Source: Desulfobacterales bacterium (GTDB taxonomy: Bacteria; Desulfobacterota; Desulfobacteria; Desulfobacterales; JAAELO01). Taken from it: a DNA stretch of 64,000 nt. The notes under the pieces were generated by a model, which was given only the letters and a program-made list of their open reading frames with translations, ran no database searches and was not told where the DNA came from. This document shows, piece after piece, positions 1-10,200 of this stretch (within the stretch, counting starts at the first letter, position 1; each line of letters opens with the position of its first letter). A program made the position numbers and the translations under genes. The stretch spans positions 62,001 through 126,000 of the forward strand of contig JAAELO010000399.1 in the NCBI GenBank assembly GCA_024226555.1. Reading direction: 5' to 3'.

Positions 1-1245
1 TATACTGATATTGATGTGGTAAGTGACCAATATTATCTTACAGATTTTAAAAATGACAAACTAACAGGTTATGATGATACCAATGAATATTTTGAAAAAA
101 ATTTTGGTACTTCATTGGATAATTATAATGATTCAGAAAGACAGAACAGTTTAAGTATAAAAAAAAACTGGACAAAATATAGTCTTGATATGAAATTTAA
201 CTGGCTTGATAATGTTGCTGTTAAAAACACAGATGATAGCAATAATTCTCTTCACCAACTTCCCTATTTAAACTTAAAAGCATTAAAACAAAGCTTATGG
301 AAAACACCATTATATTTTTCACTGAATACAAGATATGATAATTTTTACAGAGAAGATACTGATGCGGATAATAGAAAAGGTCATAGGGGGGATCTTTATT
401 TTGATCTCTCTTATCCTGGGAGTTTTGGTTTTTTAAATATTGAACCTTCTGTTGGTATTAGATACACATCCTGGAACACAAATTATGAAGATAGCGATTA
501 TGAAAGTGAAGAAAGATCTATAATTTATACAGGAATATCTACTTCATCTGAAATTTATAAAGTTTTCAAATGGTGGGATACAGACTTTAAGCATTCAATT
601 AAACCTGATGTGACAATAAGCTGTATATCAAATGGAAATGAATCAATAAGCACATCATTTGATTCAATTGACACAATTTCCGATCAAAAAAAAGTTACTT
701 ATTCAATTACAAATACATTTATTTCAAAAAATAAAACAAGTTTAGATCAATTCAGTTATAATCAATTTCTTTGGTTTAAATTATCACAGAGCTATGATTA
801 TGAAATAGAGGATAATGAAGGTGAAGAACCTTTTTCTGATATTTCATTTGAACTAAAAATAAATCCTGAAAAATATCTAACACTCTCTTATGATACAACA
901 TATTCTGTATATAGTGACCAATTTAATACCAGTAATTCAGCAATAACTGTTAAAGATAGTGATTTATTTTCAATAAATCTTGAATATAGGTTTACAAGAA
1001 GTACAAGTGAATTGTTAATAGCTGGTATTACTGCAAAAATAAGTGATTCAGTAAGTCTTTTTTATAATTATGAGAAGGATTTATATAATGATGATACAAA
1101 TGAGCTTGAATTTGGAGGTGTTTATAAGTCTCAGTGCTGGGAATTTACATTAAAATATCTTGAAGAGAGCGATGATACAAAATATATGTTCTATATACAA
1201 TTAAACGGATTGGGAACAATCGATCATAAAGAGAAAGTTGAGTAA
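1..1245 (+). CDS. lptD: LPS-assembly protein LptD, C-terminal beta-barrel part (5' end outside window)
   Basis: This is the open 3' portion of a gene. The frame is open from base 1 (reading YTDIDVVSDQYY), so the track's GTG at 16 is not the real start. The roughly 414 visible residues look like an outer-membrane beta-barrel: alternating aromatic/polar strands with the LptD C-domain landmarks VSDQYYLTDF, HQLPYLNL, HSIKPDVT and a strand-rich end. LptD inserts lipopolysaccharide into the outer leaflet of the outer membrane together with LptE. The N-terminal OstA/LptA-like domain and signal peptide would lie upstream. The stop overlaps or abuts the next gene, a NusG paralogue. Assignment rests on family pattern and barrel character; another OMP is possible but less likely. 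Confidence 0.8.
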   Translation, partial: YTDIDVVSDQYYLTDFKNDKLTGYDDTNEYFEKNFGTSLDNYNDSERQNSLSIKKNWTKYSLDMKFNWLDNVAVKNTDDSNNSLHQLPYLNLKALKQSLWKTPLYFSLNTRYDNFYREDTDADNRKGHRGDLYFDLSYPGSFGFLNIEPSVGIRYTSWNTNYEDSDYESEERSIIYTGISTSSEIYKVFKWWDTDFKHSIKPDVTISCISNGNESISTSFDSIDTISDQKKVTYSITNTFISKNKTSLDQFSYNQFLWFKLSQSYDYEIEDNEGEEPFSDISFELKINPEKYLTLSYDTTYSVYSDQFNTSNSAITVKDSDLFSINLEYRFTRSTSELLIAGITAKISDSVSLFYNYEKDLYNDDTNELEFGGVYKSQCWEFTLKYLEESDDTKYMFYIQLNGLGTIDHKEKVE

Positions 1246-1249
1246 CAAG

Positions 1250-1759
1250 ATGAATTTAAAACAGGATTGGTACGTAGTTTATACAAAAAGTAAGTTCGAA
1301 AATGTTGTTTTCGACGGATTCTCAAAAAAAAATTTTGAAGCTTTTTTACCTAAAATGCGAGTTCTCAGCAAAAGACGTGATAGAAAGAAAATTCTCGATT
1401 CACCAATTTTCCCAGGTTACGTTTTTGTTAGATCTGATATGAATGCAAATGAACATATTGAAATATTGAAAACTGTAGGTGTTGTAAATTTAATTAAAAA
1501 TCAAAAGGGACCAGTACCTGTTGATGAAGAATCTATAAACTCATTAAAAATAATGATTTCAGAAGATTCTGAGAATATCCTCACTGGAAGCAGCTATACT
1601 AAAGGCGATAAAGTCAGGGTAATGTATGGCCCATTTACAGGTGTTGTAGGGATTTTCAATAAGATGAAAGGAAAAGAAAGAGTTATTGTTAATTTTGAGA
1701 CATTAGGACAGTTTGTTTCTGTGGATGTCAATAAAGAGGATGTTGAAATTATAAAATAA
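1250..1759 (+). CDS. NusG-family transcription antiterminator paralogue (RfaH/UpxY-like)
   Basis: A protein of about 169 residues with the two-domain NusG layout. The N-terminal NGN domain starts WYVVYTKSKFE and contains FPGYVFVR. The C-terminal KOW domain is GDKVRVMYGPFTGVVG. NusG proteins bind RNA polymerase and modulate pausing and termination. The track start at 1238 is TTG; I prefer the ATG at 1250 because it begins immediately before the conserved QDWYVVYTK and lies just after the lptD stop. It is not next to secE or rplK, so it is probably a specialised paralogue like those that drive long polysaccharide operons (RfaH, UpxY, LoaP). The large glycan locus starting at about 24.6 kb is a plausible target, but that link is inference. 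Confidence 0.85.
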   Translation: MNLKQDWYVVYTKSKFENVVFDGFSKKNFEAFLPKMRVLSKRRDRKKILDSPIFPGYVFVRSDMNANEHIEILKTVGVVNLIKNQKGPVPVDEESINSLKIMISEDSENILTGSSYTKGDKVRVMYGPFTGVVGIFNKMKGKERVIVNFETLGQFVSVDVNKEDVEIIK

Positions 1760-1858
1760 CATAATTGCCTGATTAACCTCAACTTTAGTCTTTATTTAAA
1801 AATAGTAAAGTGATATGTGGTTGTTTGTAATTTCAATTAAAAAGTAGGGTGACTAAAT

Positions 1859-2140
1859 ATGAACAAAATGGAACTTATTACAGAACTTAGTAATCAAAGC
1901 GATTTAACAAAATCTGATGCATCTGATGTTGTTCAGATCTTTATTTCATCAATGGAAGATGCTCTTGCTGAAGGAGAAAGAGTAGAAATAAGAGGTTTGT
2001 TTAGCTTTCAAATAAAAACATATAAAGGTTATGTTGGAAGAAATCCGAAGACCGGGGAAAAAGTTGAAATAAAGCCCAAAAAACTTCCTTTTTTTAAGTG
2101 CGGTAAAGAATTAAAAGAACGTTTAAATTTGATCAATTAA
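1859..2140 (+). CDS. HU/IHF-family DNA-binding protein
   Basis: A 93-residue protein with the full HU/IHF fold: an N-terminal helical dimerisation part (MNKMELITELSNQSDLTKSDA), the RGLFSFQ strand, and the DNA-clasping arm with the signature GRNPKTGE followed by basic residues. It bends or wraps DNA as a dimer in the nucleoid. A purine-rich site (AGTAGGGTGAC) lies just upstream of the ATG. It precedes holB by 3 bp, so the two are probably cotranscribed. Whether it behaves as HU or as an IHF subunit cannot be told from one sequence; the PKTGE arm is shared. Confidence 0.9.
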   Translation: MNKMELITELSNQSDLTKSDASDVVQIFISSMEDALAEGERVEIRGLFSFQIKTYKGYVGRNPKTGEKVEIKPKKLPFFKCGKELKERLNLIN

Positions 2141-2143
2141 CCA

Positions 2144-3133
2144 TTGAGCAATATTGCTAAAAATATGAACCAGGAGAAAGTTGATAAGATTTTATCACTT
2201 TTTCTTGGTAATATGAAAAAATCAAACAGTTTTCTGTTCTCCGGGCCTGAGGGAACAGGTAAATCCCAAAAATCTATAAATTATGCTATGGCTGTAAATT
2301 GCAGCAATAATAGTATCTCTTCAAAAGCTGAACAGTTTTGTGGCATTTGCAAATCATGCATTAAGATCAAGTCCTCGAATCATCCTGACATTATAACTTT
2401 AAAACCAACAGACAATTTAATTAAAATAGATAAAATCAGAGATCTGCTTAAAATAGTTTCTTTGAAACCATATGAGGCAAAATACAGGTTTATAATTATT
2501 CAAAATGCAGATTTAATGAATATTGAAGCATCAAATGCTCTGTTAAAATCTCTTGAAGAACCGCCTTCAAATACGATGTTTATTCTAACTACAAGTAGAG
2601 AACAAAATTTAATAGATACGGTTTTATCAAGGTGTTTTATTATAAAATTTAAACCCATCGATATTGTAAATTTTAGTGAATGCTTGACGAAAGAACATGG
2701 CATTGATGAAAAGGATTCATATATTTTAGCTGTTTTATCTGGGTGTGATTTAGAAAAATCACTAAAAATGAAGCGTGATGGCTGGATAATAAAAAGAGAT
2801 TGGATAATCGATCAAATAATTAATTTAGAAGTTTATATTAGTAGAGACCTGATACTATTGGCTGAAAAAATATCGAATAACAAAATCCATGTGGTATTAT
2901 TTATCAAAATTATTATATCTATCTATAGAGATGTGGAAATATATAAAAATTGTTCTGAATTAATTGTAAATAAAGATAAAATCAACTATATTAATCAATT
3001 GTCCTTGGAACTAAGTTCCGATTTGGTTTATAAGAGGTACGAGATAGCCCTTGAAGCTGAAAAAGCTTTAAAATCAAATATGAACTTAAAATTGTTAATA
3101 GAAAATATGGTTTTTAGATTGGCAGAAAAATAA
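2144..3133 (+). CDS. holB: DNA polymerase III delta' subunit
   Basis: A 329-residue AAA+ clamp-loader protein. It shows a Walker A motif GPEGTGKS (about residues 35-42), a zinc-binding module CGICKSC with an upstream Cys, and the typical SNALLKSLEEPPSNTMFILTT block (Walker B/sensor 1 region of delta-prime), ending with a helical C-terminal domain. Delta-prime is part of the complex that loads the sliding clamp. The start is uncertain: TTG at 2144 gives an N-terminus aligning with the family, whereas the first ATG is at 2167; neither has a strong ribosome site. Its TAA overlaps the ATG of the PSP1 gene (TAATG), which is typical of the holB-PSP1-metG arrangement in many bacteria. Confidence 0.88.
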   Translation: MSNIAKNMNQEKVDKILSLFLGNMKKSNSFLFSGPEGTGKSQKSINYAMAVNCSNNSISSKAEQFCGICKSCIKIKSSNHPDIITLKPTDNLIKIDKIRDLLKIVSLKPYEAKYRFIIIQNADLMNIEASNALLKSLEEPPSNTMFILTTSREQNLIDTVLSRCFIIKFKPIDIVNFSECLTKEHGIDEKDSYILAVLSGCDLEKSLKMKRDGWIIKRDWIIDQIINLEVYISRDLILLAEKISNNKIHVVLFIKIIISIYRDVEIYKNCSELIVNKDKINYINQLSLELSSDLVYKRYEIALEAEKALKSNMNLKLLIENMVFRLAEK

Positions 3134-3924
3134 TGGAAAAATTTATTGGCGTTAAGTTTAAGTCAAATGGGAAAATTTATGATTTTCTTAGTGGACCTTT
3201 TGTTCTTAATATAAATGATAGCGTTATTGTTTCAACAGAACAGGGCCTTGGTTTTGGGATTGTTGTAAATCCACCTTTACCTGTTTCTGAAAGGGAGTCT
3301 AAAAGTCCCTTAAAAAAAGTTTTCAGACTTGCAAATGAATCCGATTTTGAGCAGCGTGAAAAGAATAAAGAGGTTGAAGTTGAAGCAAAAGAATTCTGTC
3401 AGGAATGTATTGATGAGTTAGGCCTCCAGATGAATCTTTTTTCCGTTGAAAGTACCTTTGATGCAAGTAAGTTAACATTTTTCTTTACAGCTGAAGGACG
3501 AGTTGATTTCAGACAACTTATTAAGATGCTTGTTAAGAAATTTCGAATAAGAATCGAGATGAGACAGGTTGGCATTCGAAATCAGGCAAAGATGTGTGGA
3601 GGTATGGGAAGATGTGGTCGTGAAGTTTGTTGTTCCTCATTTCTTGATAAGTTTGAACCAGTTTCAATTAGAATGGCAAAAGAACAGGATCTTTCATTAA
3701 ATCCTACAAAAATTTCGGGACTTTGTGGGAGGTTAATGTGTTGCCTGACATATGAGAATGAAACATATAAACATTTACGTTCAAAATTTCCCAAAATTGG
3801 ATCCGAAGTTAAAACAGGTAAGGGTAAAGGGAAAGTTGTTAATCAAAATGTTATTAGAAATGTAGTTAGAGTCAGCTTTGAAGATGGAACCTACTCAGAA
3901 CATAAATTAGACGAATTGATATAG
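3133..3924 (+). CDS. PSP1/RicT (YaaT)-family iron-sulfur protein
   Basis: A 263-residue PSP1 domain protein. The cysteine-rich core CGGMGRCGREVCCSSF and the second cluster GLCGRLMCCLTYE are the family hallmarks, preceded by VDFRQLIKML and RIEMRQVGIR. In Bacillus the homologue RicT (YaaT) works with RicA and RicF, binds Fe-S clusters and influences RNase Y-dependent RNA maturation; the role in Gram-negatives is less clear. The C-terminus carries a KOW-like GSEVKTGKGKGKVV segment. It is translationally coupled to holB by the TAATG overlap and lies 15 bp before metG, a widely conserved gene order. Confidence 0.92.
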   Translation: MEKFIGVKFKSNGKIYDFLSGPFVLNINDSVIVSTEQGLGFGIVVNPPLPVSERESKSPLKKVFRLANESDFEQREKNKEVEVEAKEFCQECIDELGLQMNLFSVESTFDASKLTFFFTAEGRVDFRQLIKMLVKKFRIRIEMRQVGIRNQAKMCGGMGRCGREVCCSSFLDKFEPVSIRMAKEQDLSLNPTKISGLCGRLMCCLTYENETYKHLRSKFPKIGSEVKTGKGKGKVVNQNVIRNVVRVSFEDGTYSEHKLDELI

Positions 3925-3939
3925 AACAGGATTATAGTA

Positions 3940-5859
3940 ATGCAGGAAAGTAAAAACAAATTTTATGTAACAACACCTATTTATTATGTTAATGCTAAAC
4001 CTCATTTGGGACATGCTTATACAACTATTGCCGCTGACGTTGCAAACAGATTTAGAAAAGTTAAAGGCTTTGATACATTTTTTTTAACAGGTACTGATGA
4101 ACATGGTGATAAAATTGTTGAAGCAGCAGAAAAAAATGGAATTAAGCCAAAGGAATATACAGATCAGATAAGCAAGCTTTTTTCAGATCTTTGGCCAAAT
4201 ATAAGTATTGAAAATGATTATTTTATCAGAACAACTGATGAAGATCATAAAAATATTGTTAAAGGAATTTTACAAAAAATATACGATTCAGGTGACATAT
4301 ATTTTAGTGAATATGAAGGTCTTTACTGTAAGGGATGTGAAAGATTTTATCAGGAAAGAGAACTTGTTGATGGACTATGTCCTGATCATAAAAAAGCTCC
4401 TGAAGTTATTAAAGAGGCCAATTATTTCTTTAAAATGAGTAAGTACCAGAATTGGTTAATTGATCATATCAATCAAAATGAAGGTTTTATAAGGCCTGCT
4501 AGATATAAAAATGAAGTTTTATCATTTTTGAAAGAACCATTGGAAGATCTATGTATATCCAGACCTAAAACCAGACTCACGTGGGGAATAACCCTTCCAT
4601 TCGATGAAAATTATGTGACTTATGTGTGGTTTGACGCATTGGTTAATTATATTTCAGCACTTAACTATCCTGGAGACATGTTTAATAAATATTGGTCATC
4701 AGTACAGCACATAGTTGCAAAAGATATATTGAAACCCCATGGAATTTACTGGCCTATAATGCTTAAATCTGCAGGTTTACCTATATATAATAACCTGAAT
4801 GTACATGGATTTTGGAATATAGGTAAAGAAAAAGATAAAATGTCAAAATCCCTTGGAAATGTTGTAGATCCTGGGCATATGGTTGAAAAATATGGGAGTG
4901 ATCAGTTCAGATATTTTTTGATGAGGGAGATGGTATTTGGGTTAGATGCAAACTATTCAGAAGAGGTAATAATAAAGAGAATAAACTCTGATCTTTCAAA
5001 CGATTTTGGAAATCTTTGTAACAGAGTTTTTTCAATGACCCATAGGTATTTTGAAGGTATAGTTCCAGAAAAAAGTGATCAAATTGAAGAAAGTAATAAT
5101 CTTTCTTTAGATCAGGAAAAAAATGAGATGATAGATGCATATTTGAAAGAGATGGAGTTATTCTCATTTCATAAGGGGCTCGAATCTGTCTGGGTCTTTA
5201 TAAGGCGTATGAACAAATATGTTGATGAAAAGGCACCATGGACCCTTGCAAAAGAATCTAAAACTGATCAGTTGTCATGTGTCATATATAATTTACTCGA
5301 AGGTGTTAGAGTTGTAGCTGGACTCCTCTACCCTGTTTTACCAAAATCATATGTTAAAATAATGGATATGCTCGGACTGACTGAATCAACAAATTTATTT
5401 GAAATTGAAAAAATAAAATTTAAAGATTTTCTTGTTAGCGGTAATAAAATTAATGAGTCAGAGATACTTTTTCCAACAATTGAAGAGGAAAAAGTTGAAG
5501 AAAAAAAGCAATCTTTAGCAAAACTTAAAAATTTAAAAGATGAAATAACATATGAAGATTTCATGAAAATAGATTTAAGAGTTGGCGTGGTAACCCATGC
5601 AGAACCAGTAAAAAAATCTGACAGGCTTTTAAAAGTTAAAGTTGATATTGGTGAAGAGAGAGAACTTGTTGCTGGTATTTCAAAAAGTTACAGTGCTGAA
5701 GATATTATTGGTAAGAGTGTTGTGGTTGTTGCCAATTTGAAGAAAGCTAAGATAATGGGTATTGAATCAAATGGTATGATGCTGGCTGCTTCAGAAAAAA
5801 AGAATCTTACTTTGATAACACTAGATAAAGATGTAAAAAAAGGTTCACAAGTTGCTTAA
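3940..5859 (+). CDS. metG: Methionyl-tRNA synthetase
   Basis: A 639-residue class I synthetase that charges tRNA-Met. The HIGH motif appears as PHLGHAYT near residue 20, the KMSKS loop as KDKMSKSLGN near residue 300, and a zinc-binding insert as CKGCERFY...CPDH. A C-terminal EMAP/Trbp111-type tRNA-binding domain occupies about residues 534-639 (DLRVGVVTHAEPV, SNGMMLAAS) and usually mediates dimerisation. An AGGA ribosome site sits 7 nt upstream of the ATG. Last gene of the HU-holB-PSP1-metG run. Its TAA stop coincides with the TTAA duplication at the left end of a MITE-like element, so the element inserted exactly at the stop codon. Confidence 0.96.
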   Translation: MQESKNKFYVTTPIYYVNAKPHLGHAYTTIAADVANRFRKVKGFDTFFLTGTDEHGDKIVEAAEKNGIKPKEYTDQISKLFSDLWPNISIENDYFIRTTDEDHKNIVKGILQKIYDSGDIYFSEYEGLYCKGCERFYQERELVDGLCPDHKKAPEVIKEANYFFKMSKYQNWLIDHINQNEGFIRPARYKNEVLSFLKEPLEDLCISRPKTRLTWGITLPFDENYVTYVWFDALVNYISALNYPGDMFNKYWSSVQHIVAKDILKPHGIYWPIMLKSAGLPIYNNLNVHGFWNIGKEKDKMSKSLGNVVDPGHMVEKYGSDQFRYFLMREMVFGLDANYSEEVIIKRINSDLSNDFGNLCNRVFSMTHRYFEGIVPEKSDQIEESNNLSLDQEKNEMIDAYLKEMELFSFHKGLESVWVFIRRMNKYVDEKAPWTLAKESKTDQLSCVIYNLLEGVRVVAGLLYPVLPKSYVKIMDMLGLTESTNLFEIEKIKFKDFLVSGNKINESEILFPTIEEEKVEEKKQSLAKLKNLKDEITYEDFMKIDLRVGVVTHAEPVKKSDRLLKVKVDIGEERELVAGISKSYSAEDIIGKSVVVVANLKKAKIMGIESNGMMLAASEKKNLTLITLDKDVKKGSQVA

Positions 5860-6049
5860 GGAACAATCTAATAATTAGAATTTTTATTGAAATACAGCGT
5901 TTAAAAAAACTATTATTTTTTATAAAAATCTCTGCATGAGAAAAAATAACGAGCTTTATTTTGATAACAGTTATTATTTGAGTAATTATATTGTTATGTT
6001 TTTGAACAATTTAAGTATTTCGGAAAAAAGGCAGTTATTCGAGGTTCCC
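5860..6049 (+). mobile_element. MITE-like element, copy 1
   Basis: A 190 bp non-coding element. The left end reads GGAAC...CTAATAATTAGAATTTTTATTGAAATACAGCG. The right end reads TTTCGGAAAAAAGGCAGTTATTCGAGGTTCCC. The ends are inverted repeats of GGGAACCTCTAAT type. It is flanked on both sides by TTAA, which fits a 4 bp target duplication. It is the longest of four copies in the window and contains no ORF. It sits between the metG stop and the promoter/ribosome-site region of the transpeptidase gene. Mobilisation by an unlinked transposase with matching ends is inferred. Confidence 0.75.
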
Positions 6050-6072
6050 TTAATTGAAAACTGGAGACTTTA

Positions 6073-7284
6073 ATGTCCATAATAAATATGAATAAAAAAA
6101 AGCCAATCCTGTTGGCTTTTTTAATATTTACTGCAGTATTCTTATCAATGAATATAACTCATGGAAAGCGAATTCGTGTTGATAATCTGGTTTTAAATAA
6201 AGCTGATGTTAATAAATTAGTCGGTCAAATTGAATTTGATCCACTTAAGAAGAGATATATTGTTGATGATAAAATAATAACCACAAATATAGATTACAAA
6301 CTTCAAAAGATTATTGAAATAGAGCTTAAAAGCAAACAAAGGCTAAATAGGGGTAAACCTTTGGAAGTTGTAATCAGAGCTATTGATCCAAATAGTGGAA
6401 ATGTTCTGTTGGCAGCAAATTTTGTTAAAGATAAACCAGTAAAATTTACAACTCTTTATCCTGCAGCAAGTCTTTTTAAAATAATATCAGCTGCAGCAAT
6501 CATTGATAAATACGGATATAAAGCGAATACACCTTTCTATTATAATGGTGGAAGTCATACGTTATACAAATCACAGTTAAAAAATAAAAAAAACAGATAT
6601 ACTAACAGAACATCACTCTCAAGTGCATTTGCAAAATCTGTGAATCCTGTTTTTGGCAAAATAGGTAATATACTTGGAGCTGATAGTTTAAAAAGATATT
6701 CAGATATTTTTGGTTTTAACGAAAAAATAAAATCTGATTTTTACTTTAGATCAGGAAAAATAAAATCTATAAAACGACCATATCATGTTGCTGAGACAGC
6801 ATCTGGTTTCAACAGAGAAACAGAAATAACACCACTCTTTGGTTCAATTCTTAGTTCAGTCATTGTTAATAATGGTAAAATATATGAACCGCATCTTGTT
6901 AAAGATGTACAGGATTCAAACGGGAATATGCTGTATGAGAGTAAACCTGTGGTACATAAAGATATTTTAAGAGGGCGAACTTTTAATACATTAAACAGGT
7001 TGATGGTTAATACTGTGAAATCGGGTACGGCAAGAAAAATATTCAGAAAGGTAAGGCGTGATAAGTTAATGAAGCGTTTGATAATTGGTGGAAAAACCGG
7101 TTCTATCAATAACAGGAATAATAAAATAAGATATGATTGGTTTGCAGGTTTTGCAAAAGATAAAAATGGTAATAATAGTATTGCTATTTCAGTTTTGGTA
7201 ATGCACGGCAAATATATTGGAAAGAGATCTGGCGAGTATGCATATTTGGTTATTAAAAAATTCTTTGAGGGAAGAAATGTTTAA
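6073..7284 (+). CDS. Penicillin-binding protein transpeptidase domain, short class B-like
   Basis: A 403-residue secreted or membrane-anchored D,D-transpeptidase. An N-terminal hydrophobic segment (ILLAFLIFTAVFLSM) follows a lysine-rich start. The three active-site motifs are present in order: SLFK (S-x-x-K, about residue 133), SVN (about 189) and KTG (GGKTGS, about 341). It cross-links peptidoglycan in the periplasm. It is much shorter than PBP2 or FtsI and lacks the usual long dimerisation domain, resembling the transpeptidase half of PbpA-type proteins. GGAG lies 7 nt upstream of ATG 6073. Its end overlaps the start of the GlmS-like gene by 8 bp, so translational coupling links an aminosugar-related protein with a wall enzyme. 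Confidence 0.88.
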   Translation: MSIINMNKKKPILLAFLIFTAVFLSMNITHGKRIRVDNLVLNKADVNKLVGQIEFDPLKKRYIVDDKIITTNIDYKLQKIIEIELKSKQRLNRGKPLEVVIRAIDPNSGNVLLAANFVKDKPVKFTTLYPAASLFKIISAAAIIDKYGYKANTPFYYNGGSHTLYKSQLKNKKNRYTNRTSLSSAFAKSVNPVFGKIGNILGADSLKRYSDIFGFNEKIKSDFYFRSGKIKSIKRPYHVAETASGFNRETEITPLFGSILSSVIVNNGKIYEPHLVKDVQDSNGNMLYESKPVVHKDILRGRTFNTLNRLMVNTVKSGTARKIFRKVRRDKLMKRLIIGGKTGSINNRNNKIRYDWFAGFAKDKNGNNSIAISVLVMHGKYIGKRSGEYAYLVIKKFFEGRNV

Positions 7285-10200
7285 GAAATTTGAAGATAAG
7301 GTAATAAAGAGATCAGTTAATTTTTATAAAAATGTGGTTAAAGATACTAATATTAGTTTTTTTAAAAGACCAGTTGACGTAAAAGGCCCGTCTGTAATTT
7401 TTTTCCCTGTTTATGAAAATCAGTTAAATTGTGGTCTTACCGGAATAGTTACTTTTAAAAAGTGTGAAAAAAATAATAAAGAATTTGAAATTGAAAAGCT
7501 CAAAAAGTTAGTAACTAAAGCTAAAGAATCCTGTATTAACAGCATAAACGACAATTATGATATTTATTTAAATGGTAAGGACCATTTAGATGAATTTAGT
7601 TTAATAGTTTCAAATAACAAAAATGATGAAGTTTTCAACGATCTTCTTTTGAGAAATTCAAGTCTTGATAGTTTAAAATTATTATTTGAAGATCTTAAGG
7701 ATTTTATAAATAGTGAATCAGATATATTTAAAGATATATCAGGTCAATTATCAAGGGATTCATTTGATATAATCTTTGAAAGAATAGAAACATTAAAAGA
7801 TATTCAATGGGTTTTGGAAGTAGAGATATACAATAATATTCAAAAGATACAGTCATTAATCAATAAAAACAGTGAAATAAGCTTAAGAAATACTGAGGTT
7901 TTCAAAAAAATAAATACAGTTTTAAATAGCATAGACAGATTAGAGGTTAGAGGAAGAGATTCTGCCGGTATTTCTGTCATGTTTATTTTCGAAGCTGATA
8001 CATATCACAGAATTTTAATGAAACTTGAAGATGAAACTCTGGATTCAGTACTTTCAGAGCGTAGAGATCGGATAATCCTAGAGAATAAGACTATCTCAAT
8101 CAGGGATTTTAAAAAAGACGGAGAGAATTTAGTCTCTTTTAATATAACTTATAAGGTTGCTGCCGAAATTGGAAGCCTTGGTGATAATATAAGATATATA
8201 AGGCAAAAAATTAAAAATGATCAAATAATTCAACTCATTGCAAATGAGTCATACAGATACAATACAGTTTCAGCTCACACACGTTGGGCATCGGTTGGAG
8301 CGATTACAGTTCCAAATTGTCATCCGGTTGATAATATGACAACACTTGATAAGAAAAACTCTGGAATTATTCATGTTAGTTTAAATGGTGATATTGATAA
8401 CTATTTGGAACTAAAAGAAGAGTTTGAGAACAATTACGATATAATCCCTGAAGAACTAACAACAGATACAAAGATAATTCCTGTTTTAGTGGAGATGTAT
8501 GTAAAACAGGGGCAATCTGTTGAAAATGCATTTTTAATGGCTGTTAACGATTTTGAAGGTTCCCATGCAATTTCGATGCATACAGATCTTGCACCAGGTA
8601 AACTTTTTCTTGCGCAAAGGGGTAGTGGACAGGCCATATTTATTGGAATATCTGATAATAATTATATGGCTGTTTCTGAAGTGTACGGTCTTGTTGAAGA
8701 AACATCAAAATTTATAAGGGTTGATGGTGAAACAGTAATAGAAGGTAAAAGTGGTCCTGTTCAGGGACAAATCTTTATACTTGATCAGAATTCAGGAGGT
8801 GGTCTCTCCGGAATGGAAGCTATGTATTATGATGGCTCAAAAATTGAATTGACTGAAGATCTGATTAAAAAAACTGATATAAAAACCAGAGATATCGATA
8901 GACAAGGATTTAATCATTATTTTCTAAAAGAAATTTCTGAATCACCAATATCTGTTGAAAAAACAATACAAAATCGTTGGAAAGCAAATAAAGACGATAC
9001 TTTAAAAGTTGTTTTAGATGAATCCCATGTTCCTGAATATATAATCTCAGATATTAAAAGTAAAAAAATCAAAAGAATATTTTTTATGGGGCAGGGAACA
9101 GCAGGAATTGCAGCTCAGGTATGCGCAGACTTAATGAGTTATTATTTAAGCGACAGCTCGATTTTTGTTTCTGCGATTAAATCATCAGAACTTAGTGGTT
9201 TCCATATTAATGAGATGCAGGATTCAAACAGCATGTCAGATACCATTGTCATAGCTATAAGTCAGTCCGGAACTACAACTGATACAAATAGAGCTGTTGA
9301 TATGGTTAAAGAAAAAGGAGCAAGAACTTTAGCTATTGTTAACAGACGTGATTCAGATCTGTCGTTTAAAGTTGATGGGGTTATATATACCAGTAGTGGA
9401 CGAGATCTTGAAATGTCAGTTGCTTCTACAAAAGCATTTTATTCCCAAATAATAGCAGGTTCAATTCTTGGATTGTACGTATCATCAATAACTGAGAAAA
9501 TGTGTCCTCAGATGGTTAATGATGAGATAAAAGAACTTCTGAAGATTCCTGATGTTATGAGAAAAATTCTTTCTATGAAAGATGAAATTAAAGCATCTGC
9601 AATGAATATTGCTGTTAAGAAGACTTATTGGGCTGCCGTTGGAAGTGGTCCTAACAAAGCTTCAGCAGATGAGATAAGAATAAAATTAAGCGAACTTTGC
9701 TATAAAACAATATCAACTGATTATATAGAAGATAAAAAGCATATAGACCTTTCCTCAGAACCATTAATAATAGTATGCGCTGCTGGTACACGAAGGAGTG
9801 TTCTTGGAGATATAATTAAAGATACTGCAATATTTAATGCACATAAAGCAACAACTGTTGTAATAACGGATGAAGGCGAAGATGGTTTTGATTCATACTC
9901 TGAAAATATATTTAAGGTTCCATATTTGAGTGAACATCTGGCTCCCATATCAAATACTTTAGTTGGACATATCTGGGGATATTATGCTGCACTTGCTATT
10001 AATGAAGGTTCAAGGTTCATGTATAAGAAGCGGGAGCAATTTAACAAAACCTTAAACTCTTATGCACATCAGGGACTTAATGTTTACGAAGTTATTCTTG
10101 AGAAAAAATTCAGAGAAGAGATCGCAACATTTTATAAAGAGTTCAGAAAAAAAAGGTTAAATAAAGAATTTCCTCCAATCATGGGATTTAATACTGCTTC

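Noticed and set aside
6783-7211. 142-codon antisense ORF within the transpeptidase gene
   Set aside because: It lies wholly opposite a gene with all transpeptidase motifs; its product is hydrophobic shadow sequence with no recognisable domain.
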